Shown: positions 53,901 through 60,642 of the stretch, one piece after another | Layout of the letters: each line of letters begins with the position of its first letter | Position numbering within the stretch: the first letter of the stretch is position 1 | NCBI RefSeq assembly: GCF_018304945.1 | Contig: NZ_JAGQEE010000001.1 | Location: 744,001-808,000 of the forward strand | Direction of reading: 5' to 3' | DNA from: Collimonas humicola | Lineage (GTDB): Bacteria > Pseudomonadota > Gammaproteobacteria > Burkholderiales > Burkholderiaceae_D | Length of the DNA stretch: 64,000 nucleotides | Notes under the pieces: model-generated | What the model was told of the DNA's origin: nothing | What the model saw: only the letters and a program-made list of their open reading frames with translations | Databases searched by the model: none | Program-made: the position numbers and the translations under genes

Positions 53901-55272
53901 TCTGGCGCTGGAAGCGCAGCGGGCTTTCAACTTTGAACTGGGCTGCAGCGGCCGCCAGTTTATCGGCAACGAGTGCTGGGACGATCTGCATGAAGGCTTG
54001 CTGGCCGGTGAACGACTGCAGCTGGCGCTGCAACGGATGGATGCCGAATATGCGGCCTGCAACCGGCGCGAATACGAGCTGACCAAGCATGTTTCGCTGG
54101 CGCTGCATTTTCCCCTGCAGTTCCTGCGCCTGAAAATCACGGGCAGCTGCGAAATAGAAATCCCTGAATGGATGTTCGACATGGACTATCCGGGCCAGTA
54201 CATGCGCCGCATCAAGAACGTCAGCCTGACCATCCCCTGCGTCACCGGCCCCTATACCGGCGTGCATTGCCGCCTGACCTTGCTGAGCAGCAGGACTCGC
54301 ATTGATCCTTGCCTGCCTTGCCCGGTCACCGAGTGCTGTCACGAGCGGCCGCGCAATCATTGCGGCTGCAGCCATGCCGCGCATGAGCACTACGCGCTCT
54401 GCGGCGACGACCGGCGCGCTGTACGGCATTATGGCGCGCGCGAAGCCATCGCCACCTCCAGCGGGCGCAATGACGCAGGCCTGTTCGAGCTGAACTTCCA
54501 CGACGAGCGGCACCTGCCGTTTGAATTTTTCGGCGCGGTCAGTTGCTGGCGCATAGAAATGCCGCCGGAAAACAACTACTTTGACATGGATAGCCTGACC
54601 GACCTGGTGCTGCATATGAACTACACAGCGCGCGAAGGCGGCACATCGCTGCGCGCGGCAGCGAGCGACAGCGCCCGTCGGAAACTGCCGGGCAATGGCT
54701 GGATCCTGATCGACTTGCGCAAGGATTATCCGGACGCCTGGGAGCTGTTCCAGCGCCGTCCGCCCCAGCATCGCGAGGGCGGGCGCGGCGCTGAACAGGC
54801 AAGGGAACGCAGCATGCGCCTGCCGCTCAGCCGTAAGCTGTTTCCGTTCCTGCCGTCCGATCCGGCGCTGCGGATATCGAAGCTGGCAGTGCTGTTTGAG
54901 CTGGAAGAGCGCTGCGACGAGCGCGACGACTGCCCGCAGATCGATGCCTGTCCTTGCGCGCAGGAAGACGTAAAGGACTCCCATCTGGTCGAAGTGACCA
55001 TCGACCATGCGGACGACGATTGCGACGACGCCGCCGAAACGGAGATCAACTGCGTCACTACCAGCGAATGGCCCAAGATATATCACGGGGTCGCCGAAGT
55101 CGATATCGGACCTATCGATCAGCGCCGCAAGAACCACACCATGGTGCTGACTGTCGGCCACGACGTCGGCAAGCTGGAACGCGCATTTTTGCTGTGTCGT
55201 TACGAAACGGCGTGCGAGTGTTGCGAGACCGTACAGCCGCTTGGCGAACGCCATGATCATGCGAGCTGTTAA
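44917..55272 (+). CDS. Tc toxin A subunit (TcA), pore/translocation protein, with N-terminal extension
   Basis: 3451 aa; canonical TcA is about 2400-2550. Residues 1-690 are an unfamiliar extension. The conserved start of TcA, YLSPLGPVEYLHELL (VRP1-like), appears only near residue 703. Helical shell segments follow, then a PA14-like domain near 1575-1725 (FGVDWSGILLVDEDGKYTFS). Next come a neuraminidase-like region and the coiled channel, where YLYLQKETAALHWKMFELAR is recognisable near residue 2975. The TcB-binding end has YMRRIKNVSLTIPCVTGPYT and FDMDSLTDLVLHMNYTAREG. Many cysteine clusters are inserted, as in CNECGC, CRCATLEQHCGC and ECCHERPRNHCGC. AAAGGAG before ATG 44917 fixes the start. 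As a pentamer it should bind cells and inject the BC cargo. Confidence 0.93.
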   Translation: MSALIAIRLHPDKPTQGVTFISWLAGLVINVYDLNVGDPKTGQLIGSATYVAPPGPPWIPDPSTGIVQHFTTLPLIQPEAVATAVIQINEPAGYKEYVSPDLRIEIVRGATTVIDGTLYYDVQTSPGPLPPAIAFPSMSAALYLQLPHPIGAGLANVDIGSDGAPPNFKALKDAVNLVLAADQGPVPALDALKPEQARHIAYEIVWGPQDPLPDIPAFSPPSTWDAIGAMYTFEANDGALTNPLEQNRQQFEGNLNSYYATHNAKVDSLARYIYALSAAVACEASSTAAASAMLDFPVYPGGPHVGTTISTAQVLLVDGSGGSGPLVPAFTVPAEYFYVLGAQLSIQLNASQRFLMAVRDNQERLLPVLTSALDSGIVNPAPAINPAQAVRRLDALQPASGTVAPSCKLDASVLPLVNDWLAFPSAAAWRNYAPGDDAVKFWTPELTAQPAPYLQLVLCALTLGFQPLMAAIAALPVATVAALAALSATQWENLFSNTALLPPFTAPGTPAARIAAFIRRVQKFFDMDPSLGAMPSAAAGAAPILALPTVDLIGEFVVQYVALTGPFTFGAAALDDTAVDGAVQLVLPGDPAAQAWLNQRVHVINSLCQLAGVASNVMPPAPSLAFSVAEALYARGFTSADDVLPLSLDDFSDALRGTVAFDQAALIYAKAGAVGPQPAPAPQPFQPVNPGGLVNCIPPCYLSPLGPVEYLHELLALSEASTCRDPAAAPPKGKITLGDAVAARRGDLGSLKVSAANAETQLPLIDIVNENLEHLAAIVPATPQGAVYDTASGHLGHHKLCMTAGQGQDHDQDDCHQACQLLEALPEHSAPAVPVAQPVAYDKLKLDFSAPGLPYSEPLDICRSYLEQAGTCRFETMRTFRQEITEFALDPSLAAPAFQSHLWRYPVRIDTAIEYLGINPEEYALLFTQDIAEVPTPGRLLLYELYGFDTPTPGGVAWTAIALQLPEFLKRTGLSYCELVELQKSMCFTFAVEDRSRQSANGALNNADGQRVNPDQAARGRLPDCEPCCLEHYLIHFLKPASQQDALRMLAVFLRLWRKLQQVCGARYSFAQLCDICEVLQLFIGNAINPDFIRQLTAFQILRDQFRLKLSDGSHAAGAHGANRTHILALWVGSGAAKWNWALDQLVEHIQQFAKRHYTHADRSKHRRDPQFIKLLKANFDPLSKLAGFDPGNPTDTWHSKPAATLRFAEVLAKITGSQFGIGEILYLFSADDHLDGDDPFPLQDSNEAQDSPLAYPDDDSHHDLWQLRHKLLEADIGEEDEHKWSWHRIEAALRNEFGYQVAAGDPDYLASLGQHFFPGILEHSGTAVTAAERQYRTPLVAPSAAMWNLPPDGPFRFDGASSELWTQLPLQDQAVIDKLQHLRDLTASEQLAVQNLYHMPRVDLATFACLFPDFSAAEKHLIEEHDEEQRWAWFRRQFALTYRRCHLIAEHLAQHVAAVTGEEWQDAASGLAAAWLILKRLYADGNLALGSWEADSGVTPPVTWTPPPSGGSFAALLGLTGTGLLGEFRRADGPSTPPVWREMRGPMSAFDHEKNRRNAPAPTILPAMDLDLSPAQLKYVVVRNGFAVQDQHGRDLGGAESFGVDWSGILLVDEDGKYTFSAGAPTPDGEQPDLERAQHCHWRVTLSRGQKNWVVLHHRWHDSHHPHERHGQADSALHLKRGAYNIVVEFIQPAADFSKADDLHPQHTGFQVKYCGADTHDRPEALPLRRLFREEADQRLDHAVKFPDNSKYCSAALFLQLRYASSLRDIRRTYQRAFKALLFTHRFGLSGRSSKTYQQSELGYMLDHAALFAGVSFYRNPPPAGAFMRHAADFDFNLLPLKDFYHSPAASQDQRVAPSVQREQAWFDNWERLFDYSCMRHEREKAIERPAWLLFEEALEKQPDNPAQLLRHLDVDALHASLVLNYFQSQATPVRALGTTDLEDDRWSVRVWHGDRWVRQLVRHFTPRHIGAAQPDLWAADDPGQALPGQAASGDANLVRFIDDGYLENHEPRRYADLQRLNDQLRVRARAALLAYLCGMQRVALPWGDHARGAKDLSALLLLDVESGCCERASRIEEAVTAVQNFVQRARLGLEGNWLAGAAFVQLWKHEFASYRTWEKCKCRSLYKENWIDWDELQQARKIEAFQFLEQKLRRSTLTIAEPGGLEYWPETLPPAHPAVKFLQKRDASALRLLQPPREGLGVSGTPERDARPSWLAPDTGAAATLPPTGGGNHNPAGVGVSASASAVTLNDKLPFWIQAAIRLGIKFVRLAAGGIPPAAAEFHASDFHEEPGCCNECGCIHPPLVDEYYFWLAPAQIFNTPPQDAYYDPTQQASPRWHDDQALPTLLDWKSAAATQLAWCRVHNGEFRQPRRSDGLVQLTPGTEPDLAYVGRVGDSLTFAVSNGIVPAGYNGSDAPGFRYDMADDDCLALPLVADPAAVASPYPAGLPAYPYFAYVEPGDRLFPASLFSPALAVAGVLRCHCRFEPALKWYQLVNNPLQVDNSWVHCSGDSDRQPPANVPPVTSLPPGDVAPGIAALETAAPARDATPLAVAEASAADTTPGGAGVRPPAAMCCDSTHISAEVARDRSILLHYLETLVEWSQALLRQNSRESAQQTRLVLDTAATILGPCPRVLLNHAPPPSQTVAVFKPLIPPLNPRLMELYCHVKDGLALVHRCLSDTRLRNADACGSCSAPYFGQAPCRCATLEQHCGCEAMQEAICDDDEWCRPHSPYRYVYLLQKAQEASSRVREQGAALLSAFSNGDAEYLAAMRSRHETQLADLTIKVRQDQWRDAEWQVQALEKTKEVSQTNRRYYKHLIDVGLNNGELNYQSNTNSSLDLRSSAIPIEATGEAMRLIPDLFVGFPCEETWLPLGTKLGEMFQAIARITNEFAEIASVNAGLDLTQASWQRRLDDWVHQVEILDIEIEQEEIQILGAERRRSAALEELNLQQTQLAQSREVLDALRDKFTNHELYLYLQKETAALHWKMFELARYLALEAQRAFNFELGCSGRQFIGNECWDDLHEGLLAGERLQLALQRMDAEYAACNRREYELTKHVSLALHFPLQFLRLKITGSCEIEIPEWMFDMDYPGQYMRRIKNVSLTIPCVTGPYTGVHCRLTLLSSRTRIDPCLPCPVTECCHERPRNHCGCSHAAHEHYALCGDDRRAVRHYGAREAIATSSGRNDAGLFELNFHDERHLPFEFFGAVSCWRIEMPPENNYFDMDSLTDLVLHMNYTAREGGTSLRAAASDSARRKLPGNGWILIDLRKDYPDAWELFQRRPPQHREGGRGAEQARERSMRLPLSRKLFPFLPSDPALRISKLAVLFELEERCDERDDCPQIDACPCAQEDVKDSHLVEVTIDHADDDCDDAAETEINCVTTSEWPKIYHGVAEVDIGPIDQRRKNHTMVLTVGHDVGKLERAFLLCRYETACECCETVQPLGERHDHASC

Positions 55273-55307
55273 GCGCGCTTCCCTCGATGCAGACAACGGA
55301 GACCATC

Positions 55308-55568
55308 ATGAGCGACAAGTCCAGCAAACCGGGCGGACCGAAATATCGCTTCGTCGTAGGCGTCAATCTGGCCACCTTTGAAACCGACGTCAACCGCCTC
55401 GCCGCCGACAGCCCTTGCCTTAAGCTGAACCAGTTGCTGTATGTGCAAGGCATCGGCTTTATCGGGGTCATGGAAAATGCGGCTGACGGAAACGCCGCCG
55501 CAGGCGTCGAGACGGCCAAGACAGAGGATCCGAAGAAGACCGGCCGCCGCTCGCCTAAGGAAAAATAA
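55308..55568 (+). CDS. Small protein at the end of the Tc toxin operon
   Basis: 86-aa cytosolic protein with no recognised family. A central strand-helix-strand unit (YRFVVGVNLATFETDVNRLA, then LLYVQGIGFIGVME) is followed by a lysine-rich disordered tail (EDPKKTGRRSPKEK). The core recalls DUF1737-type mini-proteins in layout, but similarity is weak. GGAGACCATC precedes ATG 55308. It starts 35 bp after TcA in the same direction, so it is probably in the toxin operon and could be a chaperone or assembly factor; that is speculation. Confidence 0.6.
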   Translation: MSDKSSKPGGPKYRFVVGVNLATFETDVNRLAADSPCLKLNQLLYVQGIGFIGVMENAADGNAAAGVETAKTEDPKKTGRRSPKEK

Positions 55569-55904
55569 AAGATCTTTGCACGGAATGCCGTTCAGTCAAG
55601 ACGCCATTCCGGCGACTTCGGTTACGCGCCTCCAGCTCGACGCCCCCAACTAGGCATCCCCGGCTAGGCGCCCCCAGCTAGGCGCCCCCAACATTCCCGC
55701 GTTTGCGGGGATGACGGGGCTGCCGCATCGGATGCCCACGCCGTGCGCATCCGCCGCGCGCGATGCCAGGCAAGGCCAGGCAAAGTCCGTGACGCAAAAA
55801 CCACACACTTTGCCAACACCGGATATTCGTCATTCTCCTGTAACGGCAGCAGGCTAGTCTCTCGCACGCCGACAATTTCCCCAATGTCCTTATAAAGGTT
55901 TTTG
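55569..55904. other. Intergenic stretch between the toxin operon and the TonB receptor gene
   Basis: No gene. It holds the tandem repeat and palindrome listed at 55641-55712 and, at its right end, the AAAGG ribosome site for the receptor gene. Confidence 0.45.
55641..55712. repeat. 14-bp tandem repeats and a dispersed-type palindrome
   Basis: About 3.7 units of CGCCCCCAACTAGG-like sequence (55641-55692) lead directly into ATTCCCGC-GTTT-GCGGGGAT (55693-55712), a near-perfect hairpin of the ATTCCC...GGGAAT type scattered in beta-proteobacterial genomes. The hairpin could also stop transcription of the toxin operon. Confidence 0.6.
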
Positions 55905-58310
55905 ATGAACAAGCATTCGTCTCCGGCGTTGCGCCGTAAATCCTCCTGCGTCGCCCTCGCCGTTTCAGCCTTGTGCGCCATTGCAGCCAGCGGCCACGCA
56001 TTTGCGCAAAGCGCCGCACCGGCAACAGCCGCCGGCGCCGACGCTGCGCCAACGGCCGGCGACGGCGGGCAGATCGCAACCGTTGAAATTTCTACACGCA
56101 AGACGCGTTCCACAGTGTCCATGAGCGGCAGCGAAATCCAGAAAATCCTGCCTGGCGTGAATCCGCTGAAAGCACTGGAAACGCTGCCTGGCGTCAGTTT
56201 CCAGACGGCCGATCCGTGGGGTAACAATGAACAGAACCTGTCGCTGTTCGTGCATGGCTTCAACGGCCAGCAGCTCGGTTACACCATGGACGGCGTGCCG
56301 CTCGGCGACCAGCAATACGGCAACTACAATGGCTTGTCGCCGCAGCGCGCGGTCACCAGCGAAAACGTGCGCAGCGTGGTGCTCGCCACCGGAGCCGGCG
56401 ACCTCGGCACGGCATCGACCAGCAACCTGGGCGGCGCCATTGAAACCTTTTCCAGCGATCCACTGGCGAAGTACAAGGTCAATGTGCAGCAGACCGTGGG
56501 CAGCCACAATACTTCGCGCACCTTCATTCGTGTTGACACGGGCGAATTTGGTAACGGTAACAGCGCCTATATTTCAGGTTTGCACCATGAGGCCAGGGCC
56601 TGGGATTTCAACGGCCGCCAGAGCAACGACCAGATCAACGCCAAGTTCGTGCACGACGGCGGCGCCGGCAGGCTGACCCTGTATGCCGCTTATTCCGACA
56701 AGACAGAGCCCAACGAAGATTCGACTGTGCACGTCGCCGGCGAGAAAAGCGCGCCTTACACGCGCTCGTTCCTGTACCCGGATTTTGCCGGCGCGCTCGC
56801 CTATCTGTCGCCGACCGGCGCCACCCCTGCGGCGGACGGCAGCAACTACCACAACTATTACAGCGATGCGCAGCGTACCGACTTCCTGACTTACGCCAAA
56901 TATGAAGCGAACCTCAGCGCCGACCTGAGCTGGACCAATCAAATCTATTTTCATCATGACGATGGCGTCGGCGTGGTTGCCGGACCGATCGGCGCCGCCG
57001 GCCTGCCTGCCTTGTTCGCCGTCTATTATCCGAACCAGAACCTGAAGCAGATCTTCGGCAATTCCGGCTACGCTACGCGCACCACGGAATACACCATCAA
57101 CCGCAACGGCTATATTTCGACGCTGCATTGGGATATCGGCAGCCATCAGCTGGAAGCGGGCTTCTGGCTTGAACACAACCGCTCAGAAGCCTACCGCCGC
57201 TGGTACGGGCTCGACGTCAACAATCCGAGCTCACCGTACACCCGTCCATCCAACCCGCTGATCACCCAGTACGGCAGCGGCATCGACAACAAGGTGGTGC
57301 AGTTCCACCTGCAGGATGAATGGAAGCTGCGTCCGGACCTGGCGCTGCAGGCCGGCTTCAAGTCCAGCCTGCAATTTGCGGATGGCCAGTTCCCGGTGCA
57401 GGAAGCGCCGGCCGCCATCGGCAGCGGCTCGCAGGCCTTGCCGGTTGGCGAGATTGTCACCAAGAGCTGGTTCCTGCCGGGCGTCGGGGTGCGCTGGAAC
57501 CTGTCGAAGCAAGATCAGGTGTTCGCCAATATCCAGAAAAACATGCGCCAGTTCGTGACCTATGGCGCCGGCGGCGCATCGCCATGGAGCCTGGCCAGCC
57601 AGCAGGCGTTCGACCTCTTCAAGTCCACCGCCAAGCCGGAAACCTCGGTGACCTATGAGCTGGGCCTGCGCGATACGCGCCAGCTGGACTGGGGCGTGGT
57701 CCAGGCCTTCGATGGGCAGATCGATCTCTACCATGTCGATTTCAGCAACCGCCTGCTGTCGATCAGCCCTACCCCTGTGATCAGTTCCATTGTCGGCGGC
57801 ACCGCCATCCTGGCCAACGTCGGCAGCGTGAAAACCGATGGCGTCGACCTGGCCGGCACGCTGCATTTCGGCCACGGCGTTTCCTTCTACGACGCCGTTT
57901 CCTACAATCGTTCCCAGTACCAGGACAACTACACATCAGGCAGCAGCGTGGTGCAGACCGCCGGCAAGACCGTGCCGGGCGCGCCGACCTGGATGAACAA
58001 GTTCGTGGCGACGGCCACCGTGGGCGGCGTCGAGGCCCAGCTGATCGGCGATTTCGTCGGCAAGCGGTATGCGACCTATACCAACGACCTGCATGTCTCC
58101 AGTTATTTCCTGATGGGCCTGAATCTCTCGGGGAAATTGCCCTACATGGGCAGCCTGCTGAAAAATCCGCGCTGGAACTTCAACGTCACCAACCTGGCCA
58201 ACCGCCAAGGCCCCCTGGAAGTGGTGGTCGGCGCCGCCAGCGGCACCTACAACACCTATCCGATTCCGCCGCGCCAGGGCTTCCTGACCCTGAAAGCTGA
58301 CTTCTCCTGA
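55905..58310 (+). CDS. TonB-dependent outer membrane receptor
   Basis: 801-aa receptor. The signal peptide ends near GHAFAQ. The plug domain (about 60-190) contains GVNPLKALETLPGVSFQTAD, FVHGFNGQQLGYTMDGVPLG and TSNLGGAIETFSS. The rest is a beta barrel with many aromatic strand ends, closing with GFLTLKADFS. A candidate TonB box is VEIST just before the plug. There is no STN signalling domain, so it does not talk to an ECF anti-sigma factor. The substrate (siderophore, other chelate or sugar) cannot be told. AAAGG lies before ATG 55905. It appears monocistronic. Confidence 0.93.
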   Translation: MNKHSSPALRRKSSCVALAVSALCAIAASGHAFAQSAAPATAAGADAAPTAGDGGQIATVEISTRKTRSTVSMSGSEIQKILPGVNPLKALETLPGVSFQTADPWGNNEQNLSLFVHGFNGQQLGYTMDGVPLGDQQYGNYNGLSPQRAVTSENVRSVVLATGAGDLGTASTSNLGGAIETFSSDPLAKYKVNVQQTVGSHNTSRTFIRVDTGEFGNGNSAYISGLHHEARAWDFNGRQSNDQINAKFVHDGGAGRLTLYAAYSDKTEPNEDSTVHVAGEKSAPYTRSFLYPDFAGALAYLSPTGATPAADGSNYHNYYSDAQRTDFLTYAKYEANLSADLSWTNQIYFHHDDGVGVVAGPIGAAGLPALFAVYYPNQNLKQIFGNSGYATRTTEYTINRNGYISTLHWDIGSHQLEAGFWLEHNRSEAYRRWYGLDVNNPSSPYTRPSNPLITQYGSGIDNKVVQFHLQDEWKLRPDLALQAGFKSSLQFADGQFPVQEAPAAIGSGSQALPVGEIVTKSWFLPGVGVRWNLSKQDQVFANIQKNMRQFVTYGAGGASPWSLASQQAFDLFKSTAKPETSVTYELGLRDTRQLDWGVVQAFDGQIDLYHVDFSNRLLSISPTPVISSIVGGTAILANVGSVKTDGVDLAGTLHFGHGVSFYDAVSYNRSQYQDNYTSGSSVVQTAGKTVPGAPTWMNKFVATATVGGVEAQLIGDFVGKRYATYTNDLHVSSYFLMGLNLSGKLPYMGSLLKNPRWNFNVTNLANRQGPLEVVVGAASGTYNTYPIPPRQGFLTLKADFS

Positions 58311-58613
58311 TTTCAGGCAAGCGCAATCCCGGCATCTGCGCCGCCAGCGACGGCGCAGATCGCCTCCTGTCTATCTTGGCGCCGCGCCGCCGCCAGACGA
58401 GCGATGCACCGGCAGCTAAGGCGTCTGACGCAAAATATTTCAACAAGGAAATTTATGCGATGCGCTTCCGGCGCCGACGGCAGCATGCCCTGCCTGGACC
58501 ATGGCGTGTACTCCACAGCCCGCCAAGCTCGCCTTGCCCGCCGCGGGTATTTTAGGATAGGCTTCTCTTCTTCCCTTCCCCCCTTTTAAGAACAAAGAGA
58601 AATTTCGTCAACT
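58311..58613. other. Intergenic stretch between receptor and thioesterase genes
   Basis: About 300 bp with the hairpin at 58334-58360 and no gene. The last ~60 bp are AT-rich and may hold the thioesterase promoter. Confidence 0.4.
58334..58360. terminator. Strong stem-loop after the TonB receptor gene
   Basis: A perfect 10-bp stem ATCTGCGCCG / CGGCGCAGAT with a 7-base loop lies 24 bp after the stop. It is GC-rich but lacks a U tract, so it may be an imperfect terminator or mRNA-stabilising hairpin. Confidence 0.5.
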
Positions 58614-59093
58614 ATGGATATGCCCTCCCACCAGCTCACCATGACCATACTGATGTCGCCGGACATGGCCAATTTTTCCGGCAATGTGCATGGCGGCGCC
58701 ATTCTCAAGCTGCTCGACCAGGTCGCCTATGCCTGCGCCAGCCGCTATGCGGCGCAATACGTGGTGACCTTGAGCGTGGACCAGGTGACTTTCCGCCAGC
58801 CTATCCATGTCGGCGAACTGGTCAGTTTCCTGGCCAGCGTCAATCACACCGGCACTTCATCGATGGAGGTCGGCATCAAGGTGGTGGCCGAGGATATCCG
58901 CACCCAAGTGGTGCGTCATGTCAACAGCTGCTTTTTCACGATGGTGGCGGTGGACCACGAACGGCGGCCGATCGCCGTGCCGCCGCTGCGACCGTTCAGC
59001 GCGGAAGAGAAGCGGCGCTTTGAAGACGCTATCCTGCGCAAGCAGCTGCGCCAGGAGCTGGCGCGGCGCTTCGAGGAAGTCAAGTCGGCCTGA
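58614..59093 (+). CDS. Acyl-CoA thioesterase (hotdog fold)
   Basis: 159-aa cytosolic hotdog protein. MSPDMANFSGNVHGGAILKL and LLDQVAYACASRYA form the first strand and central helix with the catalytic Asp of the YciA/BFIT-type thioesterases. DQVTFRQPIHVGELVSF is the second conserved strand. A charged helical tail (about 125-159) extends beyond the core. It hydrolyses acyl-CoA to fatty acid and CoA; chain preference is unknown. It is convergent with the downstream solute-binding gene. Confidence 0.9.
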   Translation: MDMPSHQLTMTILMSPDMANFSGNVHGGAILKLLDQVAYACASRYAAQYVVTLSVDQVTFRQPIHVGELVSFLASVNHTGTSSMEVGIKVVAEDIRTQVVRHVNSCFFTMVAVDHERRPIAVPPLRPFSAEEKRRFEDAILRKQLRQELARRFEEVKSA

Positions 59094-59102
59094 TCCCGGC
59101 GC

Positions 59103-59900
59103 TCAGTCGAACTGCCTGGCCAGTTTGTCCGGCAGCGGCACATTCAGCCATTTTTTCACGATGGCATTCAGTTCATCGCCCTTCTTCGCCTTTGTCAGCG
59201 CGGCATTGACGGCTGTCATCAATGCCGGCTCCTCCTTGAGCAAGCCGACATAGCAGGCCGATTCCTGGATGATGTACTTCATCTGGGGCTTGTTGCCCGT
59301 GGCCTTCGCGGCCAGCGCAACGGCAACAAAGTCGCCGGTGCCGACCAGTTGCACCTGCCCGGCCAGGTAGGCCGAGATCATGCCGTTGTTGTCCTCATAG
59401 CGCTTGATGGTGGCGCTGGCCGGCGCCGTTTCGGTCAGCTGGCTGTCCTGGAAGGTTCCGCGCGCCACGCCGACGGTTTTGCCGGCCAGGTCGGCAGGGC
59501 CGGCGACCTTGATGGAGGCCGGCCCGAACACGCTGTTGTTATAGGGCGAATACGGCTGGGAAAAGGCAATGACTTTCTCGCGCTCGGCATTCTTGCCCAG
59601 GGTGGAAATCACCAGGTCGGCCTTGTGCGTCTGCAGGTAGGCGATGCGGTTGGCGCTGGTGACCGGCACCAGTTCCGCTTTCAGGCCCATGTTCCTGGCG
59701 ATCAGCGTTGCAACGTCGATGTCGAGTCCCTGCAGCTTGAGGTCCGCGGTGACGGATCCGAATGGTGCAAAATCCTGGGGCACGGCAATGCGCAGAACGC
59801 CACGCTTCTGGATATCGCCCAAGCCGTCGGCATGCGCACTCTGCACGCCAAGGGCCGACAAATTGAGAAGCAGCAGGAACGGCAATTTGAAAAATCTCAT
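59103..59900 (-). CDS. Amino-acid-type ABC transporter substrate-binding protein
   Basis: 265-aa periplasmic protein of the SBP_bac_3 family. The signal peptide ends near QSAHA. Mature motifs are GVLRIAVPQDFAPFGSV, LQGLDIDVATLIARNMG, VISTLGKNAEREKVIAFSQP and GKTVGVARGTFQD, the standard order for polar amino acid binders. It has no lipobox. No permease or ATPase gene is adjacent (the next gene is an unrelated GNAT), so its partners are elsewhere or it is a sensor. The start is set at ATG 59900, where the signal peptide begins. Confidence 0.92.
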   Translation of the reverse strand: MRFFKLPFLLLLNLSALGVQSAHADGLGDIQKRGVLRIAVPQDFAPFGSVTADLKLQGLDIDVATLIARNMGLKAELVPVTSANRIAYLQTHKADLVISTLGKNAEREKVIAFSQPYSPYNNSVFGPASIKVAGPADLAGKTVGVARGTFQDSQLTETAPASATIKRYEDNNGMISAYLAGQVQLVGTGDFVAVALAAKATGNKPQMKYIIQESACYVGLLKEEPALMTAVNAALTKAKKGDELNAIVKKWLNVPLPDKLARQFD

Positions 59901-60048
59901 CAGATTCACCTGGATCAAGAGGAAAACGCAGGGACGGCCGTGCGGCCCTATCCGCGGGATTGCGGGCCGCAGCCATATTACGCAATAAATATGCCACAAG
60001 CCGTATCCATGGCCTGATGCATGCCTTGGCTTGCAACTACGGTTTTTT

Positions 60049-60600
60049 TCAGCGCCAGTCCCATACGATCACGCGCCATTCCGACGGCTCGGCATCCGCC
60101 TCCGCGATGCCTCTGAACCCGACCCTCAGATGCGCGCGCATGGATCGCGGATTCTGCAGCGACACTTCTGTGACTACGAAATCGAAGTCGGCACGCATCT
60201 GCATCCTCAAGGTTTCGTACAGTTTCCTGAAAACGCCTTGGCCGCGAAATGCCTGGCCGACGCACACCTGTCCCATGACGAAGTAGGCTTTGTCGCGCAT
60301 CGGCATGCCGTTGAAAACGGCGGCCTCCACATCTCGGAACATATTGTCGAGAAAAGGAAATGAAGCACGGCATTCATTCAGCATGACCAAGGCATAGCCG
60401 ATGACGGCGCCGTCGCATTTTGCAAGGACATGCCGGTAAGCGCCGCGCATCAGCTGCAGTTCGCCGACGGTATATTCCATGGTCACGAATCCCTCCGTGC
60501 CGCGCAGTTCTGCCGCCACGGCATCCAGCCGGTTCAGGCGCTGCAATTCAACGATTTGTTCAAGGTCATCGGCCTTGTCGCTCAATTCGAAAGTAATCAT
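60049..60600 (-). CDS. GNAT-family N-acetyltransferase
   Basis: 183-aa cytosolic acetyltransferase. The acetyl-CoA loop QVCVGQAFRGQGVFRKLYE (R-G-x-G) and the following motif B (SLQNPRSMRAHLRVGFRGI) are clear. The N-terminal part is less conserved and should bind the acceptor, which is unknown. GGAGGCAGGC precedes the ATG. It runs in the same direction as the SPFH gene but 42 bp beyond it, so the two could share a transcript. Confidence 0.9.
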   Translation of the reverse strand: MITFELSDKADDLEQIVELQRLNRLDAVAAELRGTEGFVTMEYTVGELQLMRGAYRHVLAKCDGAVIGYALVMLNECRASFPFLDNMFRDVEAAVFNGMPMRDKAYFVMGQVCVGQAFRGQGVFRKLYETLRMQMRADFDFVVTEVSLQNPRSMRAHLRVGFRGIAEADAEPSEWRVIVWDWR

Positions 60601-60642
60601 GCCTGCCTCCTGTCGGCAGATTCTATACCTGCACGGCGCCGG

